The notes beneath the pieces are model-generated. The model did not search any database. It had not been told where the DNA came from and saw only the letters and a list, made by a program, of their open reading frames with translations. Below are positions 7,937-18,125 of a stretch of DNA of 64,000 nucleotides, piece by piece (position 1 is the stretch's first letter; every line of letters begins with the position of its first letter). A program made the position numbers and the translations under genes. The DNA is from Siminovitchia fordii DSM 16014 = CIP 108821. Lineage in GTDB: Bacteria > Bacillota > Bacilli > Bacillales > Bacillaceae_C. The DNA lies in contig NZ_KB894685.1 in NCBI RefSeq assembly GCF_000374565.1, positions 346,121 through 410,120 on the forward strand, in the 5' to 3' direction.

Positions 7937-8818
7937 TTAATACCTCGGCTTTCTATTCTTTATTTCTTCATAAAAGTCCTGATAATGATCATAGCGATAT
8001 TGGCGGATTTCTCCAGATTCGGTCGCCTGCTTCACCGCGCAACCAGGTTCATTGATATGAAGACAGCCTCGAAATTTACAGTTTTCTCCATATTGCTGTA
8101 TTTCCGGAAATGTGTATGGTAAATCAGCCGCCTCCATTTCCGGGAACTCCAATGAACTGAATCCAGGGGTATCAGCAACAAGTCCCCCCCCGATTTGAAG
8201 AAGTTCCACATGGCGTGTGGTATGCCTTCCCCTTCCCAAGTGCTCAGAAATATCTGCTGTCTTTATTTCCAATGAAGGATGCAATGAGTTGAGCAGAGAC
8301 GACTTCCCCACTCCTGATTGTCCGGCCAATACACTGATTTTCCCATCAATTAATGGATATAGCTGTTTTAGCCCATCACCAGTCCTTGCCGATAATTGAA
8401 AAACTTCATAGCCAATCGACTGGTATCCTTCAATATACCAGTCGATTTTTTCCTTCTCCTGCCCAGATAACAGATCCATCTTTGTGATGCATATAACGGG
8501 AGTAATATCATTTGCTTCAATGACTGATAAAAAACGGTCTAGAAGCACCGGACTAAAGTCAGGCCTAGCCGCTGAGAAGACCAATATCGCTTGGTCGATG
8601 TTGGCTATCGGAGGCCGGATGAGTTCATTTTTTCTCGGCTTGATTTCCATAATATAACCGTCTGTTTCATTTTCAGATTGAAAGACAACATAATCACCTA
8701 CAAGAGGCGTGATATTTTTTTTTCTAAAAACTCCCCGTCCACGACATTGAATGATGCTCTCTCCTGCAAGCACATAGTAAAACCCGCTCAATGCTTTGAT
8801 GATTTTTCCTTCCGACAT
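7937..8818 (-). CDS. rsgA: Ribosome small subunit-dependent GTPase RsgA (CpgA/YloQ)
   Basis: RsgA is a circularly permuted GTPase that checks late 30S subunit assembly. The 293-residue protein has an N-terminal OB fold, then permuted G motifs in the order G4 (ITKMDLL), G1 (LAGQSGVGKSSLLNSL), G3 (VADTPGFSS), and a C-terminal zinc knuckle with the cysteine/histidine set in CKFRGCLHINEPGCAV. The ATG at 8818 has AGGAAGGA upstream. In Bacillus the protein is phosphorylated by PrkC, whose gene is directly upstream. Confidence 0.97.
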   Translation of the reverse strand: MSEGKIIKALSGFYYVLAGESIIQCRGRGVFRKKNITPLVGDYVVFQSENETDGYIMEIKPRKNELIRPPIANIDQAILVFSAARPDFSPVLLDRFLSVIEANDITPVICITKMDLLSGQEKEKIDWYIEGYQSIGYEVFQLSARTGDGLKQLYPLIDGKISVLAGQSGVGKSSLLNSLHPSLEIKTADISEHLGRGRHTTRHVELLQIGGGLVADTPGFSSLEFPEMEAADLPYTFPEIQQYGENCKFRGCLHINEPGCAVKQATESGEIRQYRYDHYQDFYEEIKNRKPRY

Positions 8819-8839
8819 GGCATCCTTCCTTCCTAATGA

Positions 8840-10798
8840 TTAATCTTTCGGATATGATACTTCCTCGTCCAAGATGACCGTATTATCCCGAACAACTTTA
8901 TATCCTGCTTTTTTTCCTTCTTCTATCGTGAATTCCAATTCTTTTTTCGTAGTGGAATTTATTGTGAATGTTTCTGCCGGGACAGTCATACTGTTGTTCA
9001 TGTCTTCAATAAAGATTCTGACTTCCTGCGGCTTGCCTTCTTCTTCCGGTTCATATGGTATGGTAATTTCCTTGGTCACTTTTTCAGGAGGTATTTCTTG
9101 CTGGCCTTTTGATATGGTCACCTTTACAGTAGAACCTTTCATCAGTTCTGTATCTGGAGCTGGATCCTGCGCCATGACAAGTCCTTCAGGTACATCATCT
9201 GAGTATTCCTCACTGGAATAATCAATTTTTAATCCTGTTGATTCTTCATAGTTTTCGAGGCCTTTTTGGTTATAGCCCGATAAATCTTTCAACGTGACCT
9301 TCTCTTCACCAATACTTACTTTAAAAATGATTGTCGTTTCAGAAGGAACTACTTCAGAGCCTGGTGCCGGATCTTGCCCAATAATCGTGCCCGGAGCAGC
9401 AGAGTCATACTCTTCTTCCTTATCAATATGGTCGAATCCTTCTTTGTCGAGCAGTTCATCAATCTCTTCATAGTCCCTGCCCTTATAATCTGATAGGAGA
9501 AATTTTTCCTTTCCTGTGCTCAGATAAATATTGATCAAACTGCCTTTTTTCACTTCACGTCCGGCCTTCGGGCTTGTCTTAATCACTTCACCTTCCGCAA
9601 CTTCTTCATCTGGAGTCTCAATTGTTTCACCGACTTCAAAACCTGCCTCTACAAGGCTTAAAACCGCATCATCATACATCTCTCCGCTTACATCAGGCAC
9701 TTGTACTACTTTGGCGCTCATCAGTGAGGGCATAACAATTAATAGAAGCGCAATGGCAATAAGCAAGACTGCTGAAATGGAGCCAACCACCCAGGGCCAT
9801 TTTTTTCTTTTCTTTGCAACTTTTTCTTCATTCTTCTGTTTTGCTGGCTCTTTATTATCGATTTTATGGACCATTGTATCATCATTCATCGATTCAACAT
9901 GCTCATCCGTGATGACCGGGATGGCCTTGGTTGCTTCATTATCTTCAGGAATGATGAACTTGGGTTCTTGCAGACGATCAGGATCAAGTGCCGTTTCCAA
10001 ATCTTTTTCCATTTCTTCAATGCTGTTATATCTGAGGAACGGATCTTTCGCAGTTGCCTTCAATACGATATTTTCCACACTTTGCGGTATATCTGGATTC
10101 CATCTTGTCGGCGGGGGAGTTTCCGATTGTAGATGCTTCAACGCTATAGAGACAGCAGACTCACCTGAAAAAGGAAGCCTTCCTGTCAAAAGCTCAAACA
10201 TGACAATCCCCAGTGAATAAATATCCGACTTTTTGGTCGCCATTCCTCCCCTTGCCTGCTCGGGAGACAAATAATGTACAGATCCAAGCACTGCATTTGT
10301 ATGAGTGATAGACGTGGCACTCAATGCCATGGCAATACCAAAATCTGTGATTTTCACAATGCCTTCGTGATCTATTAAAATATTTTGAGGTTTTATGTCA
10401 CGATGGATAATATGGTTATAATGAGCATGCTCAAGGGCAGAAGTCAACTGCTTGACAATATCAATCACTTTTTCAACTGAAATGGGGTAATAGCTTTGTA
10501 TGTATTGCTTCAAGGTCATCCCATCGACATATTCCATGACGATATAATAGATATTGTCTTCTTCCCCAACATCGAAAACGTTCACGATATTAGGATGGTT
10601 CAGGCTGGTCGCTGACTGCGCCTCACGTTGGAACCGACGGATGAATTCTTCTTCGTCCGCAAAATCCAATCTTAATATCTTCACCGCAACATCCCGGTCC
10701 AATATCATGTCATGGGCCAGATAAACGTTGGCCATTCCGCCGCCGCCAATCATTTTTATGATTTTATAGCGCCCGCTAATTCTTTTTCCGATCAGCAT
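8840..10798 (-). CDS. prkC: PASTA-domain Ser/Thr protein kinase PrkC
   Basis: PrkC is a membrane kinase that senses cell wall fragments and controls germination and wall metabolism. It has an N-terminal Hanks-type kinase domain (glycine loop IGGGGMANVYLA, HRDIKPQN catalytic loop, ITDFGIAMA with DFG, SPEQARGG), a basic juxtamembrane stretch KKRKKWPWVV, a single membrane segment near residues 335-355, and three extracellular PASTA repeats followed by a C-terminal Ig-like tail. I place the start at the ATG at 10798 (MLIGKRISGRYKI), with AGGTG upstream and overlapping the prpC stop (ATGCTGA). That gives 652 residues and coupled translation with its cognate phosphatase. Confidence 0.97.
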   Translation of the reverse strand: MLIGKRISGRYKIIKMIGGGGMANVYLAHDMILDRDVAVKILRLDFADEEEFIRRFQREAQSATSLNHPNIVNVFDVGEEDNIYYIVMEYVDGMTLKQYIQSYYPISVEKVIDIVKQLTSALEHAHYNHIIHRDIKPQNILIDHEGIVKITDFGIAMALSATSITHTNAVLGSVHYLSPEQARGGMATKKSDIYSLGIVMFELLTGRLPFSGESAVSIALKHLQSETPPPTRWNPDIPQSVENIVLKATAKDPFLRYNSIEEMEKDLETALDPDRLQEPKFIIPEDNEATKAIPVITDEHVESMNDDTMVHKIDNKEPAKQKNEEKVAKKRKKWPWVVGSISAVLLIAIALLLIVMPSLMSAKVVQVPDVSGEMYDDAVLSLVEAGFEVGETIETPDEEVAEGEVIKTSPKAGREVKKGSLINIYLSTGKEKFLLSDYKGRDYEEIDELLDKEGFDHIDKEEEYDSAAPGTIIGQDPAPGSEVVPSETTIIFKVSIGEEKVTLKDLSGYNQKGLENYEESTGLKIDYSSEEYSDDVPEGLVMAQDPAPDTELMKGSTVKVTISKGQQEIPPEKVTKEITIPYEPEEEGKPQEVRIFIEDMNNSMTVPAETFTINSTTKKELEFTIEEGKKAGYKVVRDNTVILDEEVSYPKD

Positions 10799-11553
10799 TC
10801 CTTGCACCTGCTTTCATCGCGGGCCGCATACTCTATGATGGCAAGTGATATATTATCTTCTCCGCCATATTGATTGGCCAGGTCTATCAATCGATCAGCC
10901 TTCTCTTCTTTTGTCAAAGATGCTTTTAATGTATGTTCCATTTCAATTTTACTTACCTTGTCGGATAAACCGTCCGAACAAAGCAGTATTTTGTCCCCTT
11001 CTTCAAAAGTAATGGTTTTTGTATCTATTTCTATTTCCTCTTGTGTCCCTGCGGCTTTTAATACGATATTTTTCCTGGGATGATGCACAGCATCTTCAGG
11101 TGATATTTGGCCTGTTTTGACAAGCTCGTTCACAAAAGAGTGATCTTCTGTCAATTGGACGTAGCCCTGCTCATTCATTACATAACAGCGGCTGTCCCCG
11201 ACATTCGCCACCGTGGCAAACCTCTCTGTGCAGATTGCGGCAACAATTGTGGTCCCCATACCTTCACACTGTGTGTTTTCTTTCGCATGTTCAAAGATTT
11301 TTTTGTTGACCGCAGCAACATGGTCCCGAAGCCACTGTTCTGCTTCTGCAGGCGATAGGGCAGTTCGGACCTCTTCCCAGTGACCCTTTAGATCATTCAC
11401 TGCAATACCGCTTGCCACTTCACCCGCTTTATGCCCCCCCATTCCATCAGCGACAATAGCAAGCATTTCTCCGTGAATATTAAGGAATATCCCACCATTA
11501 TCCTCATTTTGCGGTCGGACTCTTCCCTTATCTGTTTTAAAAATTGCCAGCAT
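10792..11553 (-). CDS. prpC: PP2C-family Ser/Thr phosphatase PrpC (Stp)
   Basis: PrpC reverses PrkC phosphorylation. The metal-binding acidic residues are visible in VADGMGGHKAG, VGDSRCYVM, LLCSDGLSDKV and GGEDNISLAI. The ATG at 11553 (MLAIFKTDKGRVRPQNED) is preferred over an upstream TTG because GAGGTGA is six bases before it. The gene overlaps prkC by seven bases. In B. subtilis rlmN lies just upstream between rsmB and prpC; here only about 50 bp separate them, and rlmN is missing. Confidence 0.96.
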   Translation of the reverse strand: MLAIFKTDKGRVRPQNEDNGGIFLNIHGEMLAIVADGMGGHKAGEVASGIAVNDLKGHWEEVRTALSPAEAEQWLRDHVAAVNKKIFEHAKENTQCEGMGTTIVAAICTERFATVANVGDSRCYVMNEQGYVQLTEDHSFVNELVKTGQISPEDAVHHPRKNIVLKAAGTQEEIEIDTKTITFEEGDKILLCSDGLSDKVSKIEMEHTLKASLTKEEKADRLIDLANQYGGEDNISLAIIEYAARDESRCKEC

Positions 11554-11604
11554 TTCCAATCACCTCACCCTTATACGTAATCTGCTACTTTCATTCTTTC
11601 CATT

Positions 11605-12945
11605 CTATAATCCTTTTTTTCTGAAAGAGGATATGAAAAACCCGTCTCCACCAAAATCCTGCGGGAAAATTTGTAATAAATATTCATGATCCTTCATTGG
11701 GATTCCTTCGGGCATTTGGAGACGATTAGGTTCAAATTCAGGGTGATGTTCGAGAAAATGGGCAGCCGTTTCAACATTTTCCTCTTTATCGACAGTACAC
11801 GTGCTGAACACAAGCAATCCGCCTTTTTTTACTAGCTTGGACGTTTCATGCAAGATATCCATCTGGACACTTTTTAGTGCATATATATCTTCTTCAACCT
11901 TTGAATATTTGATATCGGGCTTTCTTCTCAGTACACCAAGTCCCGAACAGGGGGCATCAACAAGGACTCTGTCAAATGATTCAATCTCAAAGACATCCCC
12001 AGCTTTCCGACTGTCCAAGGCCCTAGCCTCAACATTTTCCAAACGAAGTCTTTTAACTTGATCCAAAATCAGCTTCACCTTATGGGGGTGAAGATCCAAG
12101 GCCGCCACTTTCCCTGTATTATTGAGCATTTCTGCAATGTGGGTTGTTTTTCCTCCCGGGGCTGCACATGCATCCAGCACTTGCTGGCCAGGTTCAAGTT
12201 CCAGGGCATAAGCCACTAACATGGAGCTTTCATCCTGAATCGTAAAAAGTCCTTCTTTATATGCTTTTGAACGCGCAAGATTTCCTTCCACCGCCCTGAT
12301 GGCTATTGGAATAAAAGGACTCGGGACTGCCGAAACCCCCTCTTCCTTCAATCGATTAATGACATCTTCCCGGGTTGTAAGGGTTTCATTCACCCTTCCA
12401 GTCTGAACAGGGGGAAAAAGGTTTTCTTCACACATTTTTTTTGTCTGATCAAGACCATATTGACCAATCCAGCGCTTGATAAGCCATTCGGGGTGGCTCG
12501 TCTCTATAGAAAGCCGCCTGGTTGAATCTTTTATTTTGTCCAAAGAGGGAAGCCCTTCTCTTTGGATGGATCTCAAAACTCCATTTACCATCCCGGCTAT
12601 TCCTTTATGACCGCGTTTTTTAGCAATCTCAACAGCCTCATGAATGATTGCACGATCAGGGATCTTATCAAGGTACACCATCTGGTAAACAGAAAGCCTC
12701 AATAGAAGCTTGACCCAATGTTCTACTTTCTTTTTCATAAAAGGGCTCAAATAATAATCAAGTGTCAATTTTCTTTGGATTGTTCCATAGCTGATTTCCG
12801 TCAAAAGAGCAGCATCCGGGCCTGTGAATTGATACTTTTTAATGGTTTGATTGAGTATCAGATTGCTGTATGACTGGTTCTTTTCAACCGCTTCAATGAT
12901 ATCCAGTGCAGCCTCCCTGACTTTCTTTTTAGGTCTACTCATCAT
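11605..12945 (-). CDS. rsmB: 16S rRNA m5C967 methyltransferase RsmB (Sun)
   Basis: RsmB methylates cytosine 967 of 16S rRNA. The 446-residue protein has an N-terminal NusB-like RNA-binding domain (about residues 5-130) and a C-terminal Rossmann methyltransferase domain, with the AdoMet site [13 protein letters not shown], motif [14 protein letters not shown] and the catalytic cysteine in [13 protein letters not shown]. It overlaps the 3' end of fmt by 11 bp, as is common in the def-fmt-rsmB arrangement. Normal family length. Confidence 0.96.
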   Translation of the reverse strand: MMSRPKKKVREAALDIIEAVEKNQSYSNLILNQTIKKYQFTGPDAALLTEISYGTIQRKLTLDYYLSPFMKKKVEHWVKLLLRLSVYQMVYLDKIPDRAIIHEAVEIAKKRGHKGIAGMVNGVLRSIQREGLPSLDKIKDSTRRLSIETSHPEWLIKRWIGQYGLDQTKKMCEENLFPPVQTGRVNETLTTREDVINRLKEEGVSAVPSPFIPIAIRAVEGNLARSKAYKEGLFTIQDESSMLVAYALELEPGQQVLDACAAPGGKTTHIAEMLNNTGKVAALDLHPHKVKLILDQVKRLRLENVEARALDSRKAGDVFEIESFDRVLVDAPCSGLGVLRRKPDIKYSKVEEDIYALKSVQMDILHETSKLVKKGGLLVFSTCTVDKEENVETAAHFLEHHPEFEPNRLQMPEGIPMKDHEYLLQIFPQDFGGDGFFISSFRKKGL

Positions 12946-13888
12946 GACCGCCCAAATTCATTCCTTGCCCAATGAACGAGCCGGCTCCCCTTAAAAATTG
13001 AGAAGCGGCCATCCTCTTCTTACCGGCAGGCTGAAGTTCGGTTACTTTTATGGCTGTGTCGTCACCGGTGGAAACGATAAAACCGTCTTTTTCGACTTTT
13101 ACAATCGTCCCGGGTTTCTCATATTGTCCGTCCTGATATTTTTCAGCTTTCCAGATTTTTAAAACTTCGTTGTTCAGCTTTGTATAGGCGACTGGCCAAG
13201 GACGCAACCCGCGGATATGGTCGTAGATTTCGCGGCCTGTTTTGCTCCAGTCAATTTTCTCCTGTTCACGGGTAATATTGGAAGCAAACGTGGCCAAGTC
13301 ATCATCTTGTGGAATTCTTTCCGCTTCGCCGGAGATTATCTTCGGCAGTGTATCTGAAAGCAGCTCCGCACCCGCTGCACTCAATTTATCATGGAGGGAC
13401 CCGACATCATCCCCTTCTCCAATCGGAACTTCGACCTGGCTAATCATATCGCCCGCATCCAATTTTTCAACCATATGCATAATTGTAACACCGGTTTTTT
13501 CTTTCCCTTGTAAAATGGCATAGTGAATAGGGGCACCCCCGCGAAGTTCAGGCAGAAGAGAGGCATGTACATTGATGCACCCAAGTTTTGGAAATTCCAA
13601 AATTTCTTTTGGCAAAATTTGTCCATAGGCTGCCGTTATGATCAGATCAGGACCAATAGCCAATATTTTATCTGTTTCTTCCGCAGAACGTATTTTTTCC
13701 GGCTGGATGACAGGTATTCCAAGGTTAACCGCTTCACCCTTCACTGGCGGAGGGGTCAGCACCTTTTTTCTTCCAACTGGCCTATCAGGTTGGGTCACTA
13801 CAGCCGCAACATGATATCCATCTTCGACAAGTCTTTTTAAAATGGGCACGGAAAAATCAGGCGTGCCCATGAATATTACCTTTGTAAT
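12935..13888 (-). CDS. fmt: Methionyl-tRNA formyltransferase, probable AUU start
   Basis: Fmt formylates initiator Met-tRNA. Motifs: [11 protein letters not shown], the catalytic-loop sequence [19 protein letters not shown] with Asn and His, and [12 protein letters not shown]. The first ATG (13870) would remove the first beta strand of the Rossmann fold. In frame upstream are codons for TKVIF, preceded by ATT at 13886-13888, with GGAGTGA six bases before it. Starting there gives [15 protein letters not shown] and exactly 317 residues, the B. subtilis length. No ATG, GTG or TTG lies between that ATT and an upstream in-frame TGA. The ATT start overlaps def by 13 bp. An AAAGG eight bases before the ATG leaves the shorter form possible. 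Confidence 0.9.
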   Translation of the reverse strand: MTKVIFMGTPDFSVPILKRLVEDGYHVAAVVTQPDRPVGRKKVLTPPPVKGEAVNLGIPVIQPEKIRSAEETDKILAIGPDLIITAAYGQILPKEILEFPKLGCINVHASLLPELRGGAPIHYAILQGKEKTGVTIMHMVEKLDAGDMISQVEVPIGEGDDVGSLHDKLSAAGAELLSDTLPKIISGEAERIPQDDDLATFASNITREQEKIDWSKTGREIYDHIRGLRPWPVAYTKLNNEVLKIWKAEKYQDGQYEKPGTIVKVEKDGFIVSTGDDTAIKVTELQPAGKKRMAASQFLRGAGSFIGQGMNLGGHDE

Positions 13889-14379
13889 TGTTCTTCACTC
13901 CAATCCGTCAATTCCGATTCATGGACATACTCAACCACTTTTGAGGTAAAAAGTACTCCATGCAAATGATCGATCTCATGCTGGATAGCACGCGCCAAAT
14001 AGCCTTCTGCCTCCAAATGATATTCATTGCCGTATCGGTCATTCGCTTTGACTTTGATGACTTTTGCCCGAGGGACTTTTCCATAAAGTCCCGGAAAACT
14101 CAAGCATCCTTCAATGTCGATCTGATTGCCTCTTTGCTCAACAATCTCCGGGTTGATCAATTCAAAGAGCTCTGACTCTTCCCCTTCCCCAATGTCTACA
14201 ATAGCAATTTGGCTAAGTATACCGACCTGCGGAGCTGCCAGTCCGACGCCATCTTCAGCGATCATCGTTTCGTACATGTTATCTAATAGGCGGTGGAGAT
14301 CCTTATCAAAGCTACTCACCCGCTCACATTCAGTATCAAGAATTTCATTAGGATAGTGGATGATTTCTAGTATAGGCAA
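13876..14379 (-). CDS. def: Peptide deformylase
   Basis: Def removes the N-formyl group from new proteins, the partner activity to Fmt next door. The 167-residue protein carries the three family motifs: [18 protein letters not shown] (metal-binding Cys) and QHEIDHLHG (two metal-binding His and the catalytic Glu). The start is a TTG at 14379 behind a weak GAAGGGA; no better start is in frame. The 3' end of the gene contains the ribosome site and start of fmt. It lies 24 bp behind priA. Confidence 0.95.
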   Translation of the reverse strand: MPILEIIHYPNEILDTECERVSSFDKDLHRLLDNMYETMIAEDGVGLAAPQVGILSQIAIVDIGEGEESELFELINPEIVEQRGNQIDIEGCLSFPGLYGKVPRAKVIKVKANDRYGNEYHLEAEGYLARAIQHEIDHLHGVLFTSKVVEYVHESELTDWSEEQLQR

Positions 14380-14403
14380 TGCTGTCCCTTCTTTCTTTAT
14401 TCA

Positions 14404-16806
14404 CTACATCATGTTATATGGGTTTATATCAATCGTGATGGATAATGCATCACGGGAAGCTTGAGGATTGTAATGCTCTAGTATTTTTCTCAATGCTGAA
14501 AAAAGGTTAGGTTCACGCTTGTATTTTATCAGACATTGATACCGATATCTATCATTGATCTTAGGTATCGGCGAAGCGACAGGACCCAATAGTATCGCTT
14601 CTTCAGATATTTTTGATTTTAAGTAGTTTGAGATTTTCTCGGTAACGGCCACCGCCTGCATCAGATCTTCATGGGTGACGGTCACGAGCGCCAGATAATA
14701 AAAAGGCGGGTAAGAACCAATCTTTCTCATTGACATTTCCTGGTTGTAAAAGCGTGGATAATCCTGCATGGCTGCCAATTGGATGCTGTAATGCTCGGGA
14801 GTATACGTCTGAACGACTACTTCTCCGGATAATTCGTGTCTTCCCGCTCTCCCGCTGACCTGGGTAAGAAGCTGAAATGTTTTTTCAGCTGCCCTGAAGT
14901 CCGGTAGATGGAGCATCGTATCCGCACTAAGCACGCCTACAAGAGTGATGTTTGGAAAATCCAGCCCCTTGGCAATCATTTGCGTACCCAGTAAAATATC
15001 GGCTTTACCTGATTGAAAGTGTTCAAGAATCCGCTCATGTGCCCCTTTTCTTGTAGTTGTATCCACATCCATCCTTATGATCCTTGCTTCAGGAAGGAGT
15101 TTGACCAATTCTTCCTCAACCTTTTGAGTCCCCATCCCAAAATACCTGATATGGTTGCCGCTGCACTCAGGGCATTCTGTTGGAACCCCTGTTTGGAAAC
15201 CGCAATAATGGCACTTCATTTCATTGGAAGAGCGGTGATAGGTCATCGAGATTTCACAATGTGGACACTGCATGACATAACCGCAATCCCTGCACATGAT
15301 GAAAGTGGAATGCCCCCGCCGATTAAGAAAAAGGACGGTCTGCTCCCCTTTATGAAGGCGATCCTTTATTTTTTCAAACAGTTCTGTTGAAAACATGGAC
15401 CGGTTTCCACTTCGCATTTCCTCTCTCATATCAACAACCGAAACAGGAGGCAATTCCCTGTCATTCATTCTTTTGGAGAGAGTGAGAAGGTGGTATACAC
15501 CTTTTTGGGCTCTCGCAAAAGACTCGAGTGAAGGTGTGGCGCTGCCTAGAATGACTGGACAGCGATGGTATTCCCCTCTTTTGATGGCAACATCCCTGGC
15601 ATGATATCTTGGAATCTCTTCCTGTTTATAGCTTGACTCGTGCTCTTCATCAATGATAATGATGCCCAGGTTTTCAAAAGGGGCAAAAACCGCAGACCTT
15701 GCACCGACGACTACTTTTACTTCTTTTCTTTGAATCTTTCTCCACTCATCATATTGCTCCCCTATTGAAAGTCTGCTGTGCAAGACTGCAACATCGCTTC
15801 CGAATCTTCCTTTGAATCGTTCAACCATCTGGGGAGTCAAAGCAATTTCAGGAACAAGGACAATCGCTTCCTTTCCCTGTTTGATCACTTCCTGGATCGC
15901 CTGGAGATACACTTCGGTTTTTCCGCTACCTGTAACGCCATATAAAAGAAACGTCTCATGGGTTTGGCGCCCAATGGAATGTAAAATCGGAGTCATCGCT
16001 GCCTGCTGATCCTTAGTAAGCGGGAGAGGACTAGTTTTTTCAAAGTCTTTATGCTCGTATGGATCACGATATTCCTCTACCATATGTTCCGATAAAACGC
16101 CTTTTTTGATCAGGGCCTTAATGGTAGATGCTGGGACCTCGGCTTCCTTGGCCAAAACAGCCGCTTCAACCATATCTTGATTTGATTTTAACAAGTGATG
16201 AATGATTTTTCTTTGGTTGACAGCATTGGAAGGGAGTGTTTGAAGCATCTCCTCCATTTCTGTCTTTTCCACATTCGGCTCAACTGCCCTTTTCAGTTTT
16301 TTCCTTGCCCTGTCTTTCACAAAGTAAATCACTTCGGCATTGCCGCTTTGAATTTCTTTATAAAGTGCAGGAAGAAGGTTGCGTTTTTCGGCTTCCTTCC
16401 ATGAAATCTCCTGCTTATCCTCGAATAATCCTTCAAGCAACAGGCTCGAACCATCCTTCTTTTTGATGACTTTTTCATATTTGGCTTTCATTGCCACGGG
16501 GAGCATCGCATGAAATACAGAAACTTTGAAAGATATCGTTTCTTTAGCCATCCAGCTTCCGAGCCGAAGCAGCTCTTCATTTAAAACGGGAGCCAAATCA
16601 AGCGGCTGAATAATTTTTTTTATTTTTTCTATATCCGTATGTTCATTTAATTTAACGACAAAGCCCTGTATAGACCTTGGACCGAACGGAACAGCAACAC
16701 GCATTCCCGGCTGGATCATGCCTTCCCACTTTTTTGGAATAGCATAATCAAATACCCTGTCTGTTCCCAAAGAAGGGACATCAACAATGACCTGTGCTAT
16801 TGTCAA
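14404..16806 (-). CDS. priA: Primosomal replication restart helicase PriA
   Basis: PriA reloads the replicative helicase at collapsed forks. Its 800 residues include an N-terminal DNA-binding region, the helicase core (GVTGSGKTEVYLQA Walker A, IIDEEHESSYKQ motif II, LGSATPS) and a zinc domain of eight cysteines arranged as CxxC pairs (CRDCG, CPHC, CHYCG, CPEC). The start is a TTG at 16806 that overlaps the coaBC stop codon (TTGA), with GGAGGATG seven bases upstream inside coaBC. Translation is probably coupled. Normal family length. Confidence 0.97.
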   Translation of the reverse strand: MTIAQVIVDVPSLGTDRVFDYAIPKKWEGMIQPGMRVAVPFGPRSIQGFVVKLNEHTDIEKIKKIIQPLDLAPVLNEELLRLGSWMAKETISFKVSVFHAMLPVAMKAKYEKVIKKKDGSSLLLEGLFEDKQEISWKEAEKRNLLPALYKEIQSGNAEVIYFVKDRARKKLKRAVEPNVEKTEMEEMLQTLPSNAVNQRKIIHHLLKSNQDMVEAAVLAKEAEVPASTIKALIKKGVLSEHMVEEYRDPYEHKDFEKTSPLPLTKDQQAAMTPILHSIGRQTHETFLLYGVTGSGKTEVYLQAIQEVIKQGKEAIVLVPEIALTPQMVERFKGRFGSDVAVLHSRLSIGEQYDEWRKIQRKEVKVVVGARSAVFAPFENLGIIIIDEEHESSYKQEEIPRYHARDVAIKRGEYHRCPVILGSATPSLESFARAQKGVYHLLTLSKRMNDRELPPVSVVDMREEMRSGNRSMFSTELFEKIKDRLHKGEQTVLFLNRRGHSTFIMCRDCGYVMQCPHCEISMTYHRSSNEMKCHYCGFQTGVPTECPECSGNHIRYFGMGTQKVEEELVKLLPEARIIRMDVDTTTRKGAHERILEHFQSGKADILLGTQMIAKGLDFPNITLVGVLSADTMLHLPDFRAAEKTFQLLTQVSGRAGRHELSGEVVVQTYTPEHYSIQLAAMQDYPRFYNQEMSMRKIGSYPPFYYLALVTVTHEDLMQAVAVTEKISNYLKSKISEEAILLGPVASPIPKINDRYRYQCLIKYKREPNLFSALRKILEHYNPQASRDALSITIDINPYNMM

Positions 16807-18005
16807 GAGTGTTCATCCTCCAGCTTTTCCGATATCTCATATAAAATCCTTCTTGCTGTTTCTTTTTTACTTAATAATGGGAGAGAAACGCTTGAAAAAT
16901 CTTTATGGAAAATTGTAACGATATTCGTATCCCCCGCAAATCCTGCCCCTTCTTCCATTACATTGTTTGCCACGATCATATCGGCATTTTTCTTGATCAG
17001 CTTATTCTGCGCATACTCTTCTATATTGTCTGTTTCCGCAGCAAAACCTACTAGAAATTGGTGTTTTTTCTTTTGACCCAATTCAAATAGGATGTCTTTC
17101 GTCCTCTCCATTTCTATGGTTACATTTCCCTGCTGCTTTTTCACTTTCGACTCAAACACCTGCTTGGGCCTATAATCTGCCACCGCGGCACTTTTGATGA
17201 TCACGTCAGATTTATCCGCATTCATCATTACCTCGTCGTACATATCCGCTGCGCTTTCAACATGAATTACTTTTACTCCCCTTGGCTCCGGCAGAGCATT
17301 TGTACCTGAAACCAAAATGACATCAGCTCCTAACATCGCTGCTTGCTCTGCAATGGCATAACCCATTTTCCCGCTAGATCTATTGGTAAAATACCTGACA
17401 GGATCGATTTTTTCTTTAGTAGGTCCAGCTGTTATTAAAAACGTTTTGTCTTTGAATAGTTTTTCTGTTCCAAAATAGCCCTTCACTTTCTCCAATATTT
17501 TTTCCGGCTCTTCCAATCTGCCTTTACCCACATAGCCGCAGGCTAAATATCCTTCCCCCGGTTCTATAAAATCGCACCCCATTTGCAAAAGTGTTTCTAT
17601 ATTCCTTTTGACCGCCGGGTGAGCGTACATATGAACATTCATTGCGGGAGCGATCCAAACAGGGGCTGTCGCCGCCAGTAGTGTTGTCGTCATCATGTCA
17701 TCCGCTATCCCATTTGCCAGCTTGCCAATTATGTTGGCCGTTGCAGGCGCCACTAAAATGAGGTCAGCCCAATCAGCAAGGTCTATATGGGCGATCACCT
17801 CCGGATTATTTTCGATAAAAGTGTCTATATAGACCTCATTCCGTGATAAAGCCTGGAACGTCAGCGGAGTAACAAAATTTCTCGCGGAATCACTCATGAT
17901 GATTTTCACATTGAAGCCTGACTGTACAAGTTTGCTTGTCAAATCGGCAGCTTTATAAACTGCTATGCCTCCTGTAACACATAACAAAACATTCTTTTTT
18001 TCCAC
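16803..18005 (-). CDS. coaBC: Bifunctional phosphopantothenoylcysteine decarboxylase / phosphopantothenate-cysteine ligase
   Basis: CoaBC makes 4'-phosphopantothenoylcysteine and decarboxylates it in CoA synthesis. The N-terminal flavoprotein CoaC half shows VTGGIAVYKAADL, the active-site His in IAHIDLADWAD, the PAMN motif, and the substrate-clamp Cys in YLACGYVGKGRL. The CoaB half starts near residue 185 with FLITAGPTKEKIDPVR and has RSSGKMGYAIAEQA and KKNADMIVANNV. The GTG at 18005 has AAAGGGGAT upstream. Its own promoter is likely, because a terminator stands just before it after rpoZ. Confidence 0.97.
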   Translation of the reverse strand: MEKKNVLLCVTGGIAVYKAADLTSKLVQSGFNVKIIMSDSARNFVTPLTFQALSRNEVYIDTFIENNPEVIAHIDLADWADLILVAPATANIIGKLANGIADDMMTTTLLAATAPVWIAPAMNVHMYAHPAVKRNIETLLQMGCDFIEPGEGYLACGYVGKGRLEEPEKILEKVKGYFGTEKLFKDKTFLITAGPTKEKIDPVRYFTNRSSGKMGYAIAEQAAMLGADVILVSGTNALPEPRGVKVIHVESAADMYDEVMMNADKSDVIIKSAAVADYRPKQVFESKVKKQQGNVTIEMERTKDILFELGQKKKHQFLVGFAAETDNIEEYAQNKLIKKNADMIVANNVMEEGAGFAGDTNIVTIFHKDFSSVSLPLLSKKETARRILYEISEKLEDEHS

Positions 18006-18080
18006 AGCAAATATCCCCTTTAAATATTCCTAGTTCGTTCTACTTTATTCCTTCTATTATGAATGATTTTTAGCCTATAT

Positions 18081-18114
18081 AAAAGAAAAAACAACCTATC
18101 TTGTCGACAGGTTG
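18081..18114 (-). terminator. Intrinsic terminator after rpoZ
   Basis: On the minus strand CAACCT and AGGTTG bound a stem containing GTC/GAC pairs, followed by TTTTTTCTTTT. It separates the remA-gmk-rpoZ unit from coaBC. Confidence 0.75.
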
Positions 18115-18125
18115 AATAGGATAAG

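Noticed and set aside
9531..10220. 229-codon plus-strand open frame
   Set aside because: It is wholly antisense to prkC, has no ribosome site, and its low-complexity Ser-rich translation reflects the complement of PrkC codons.
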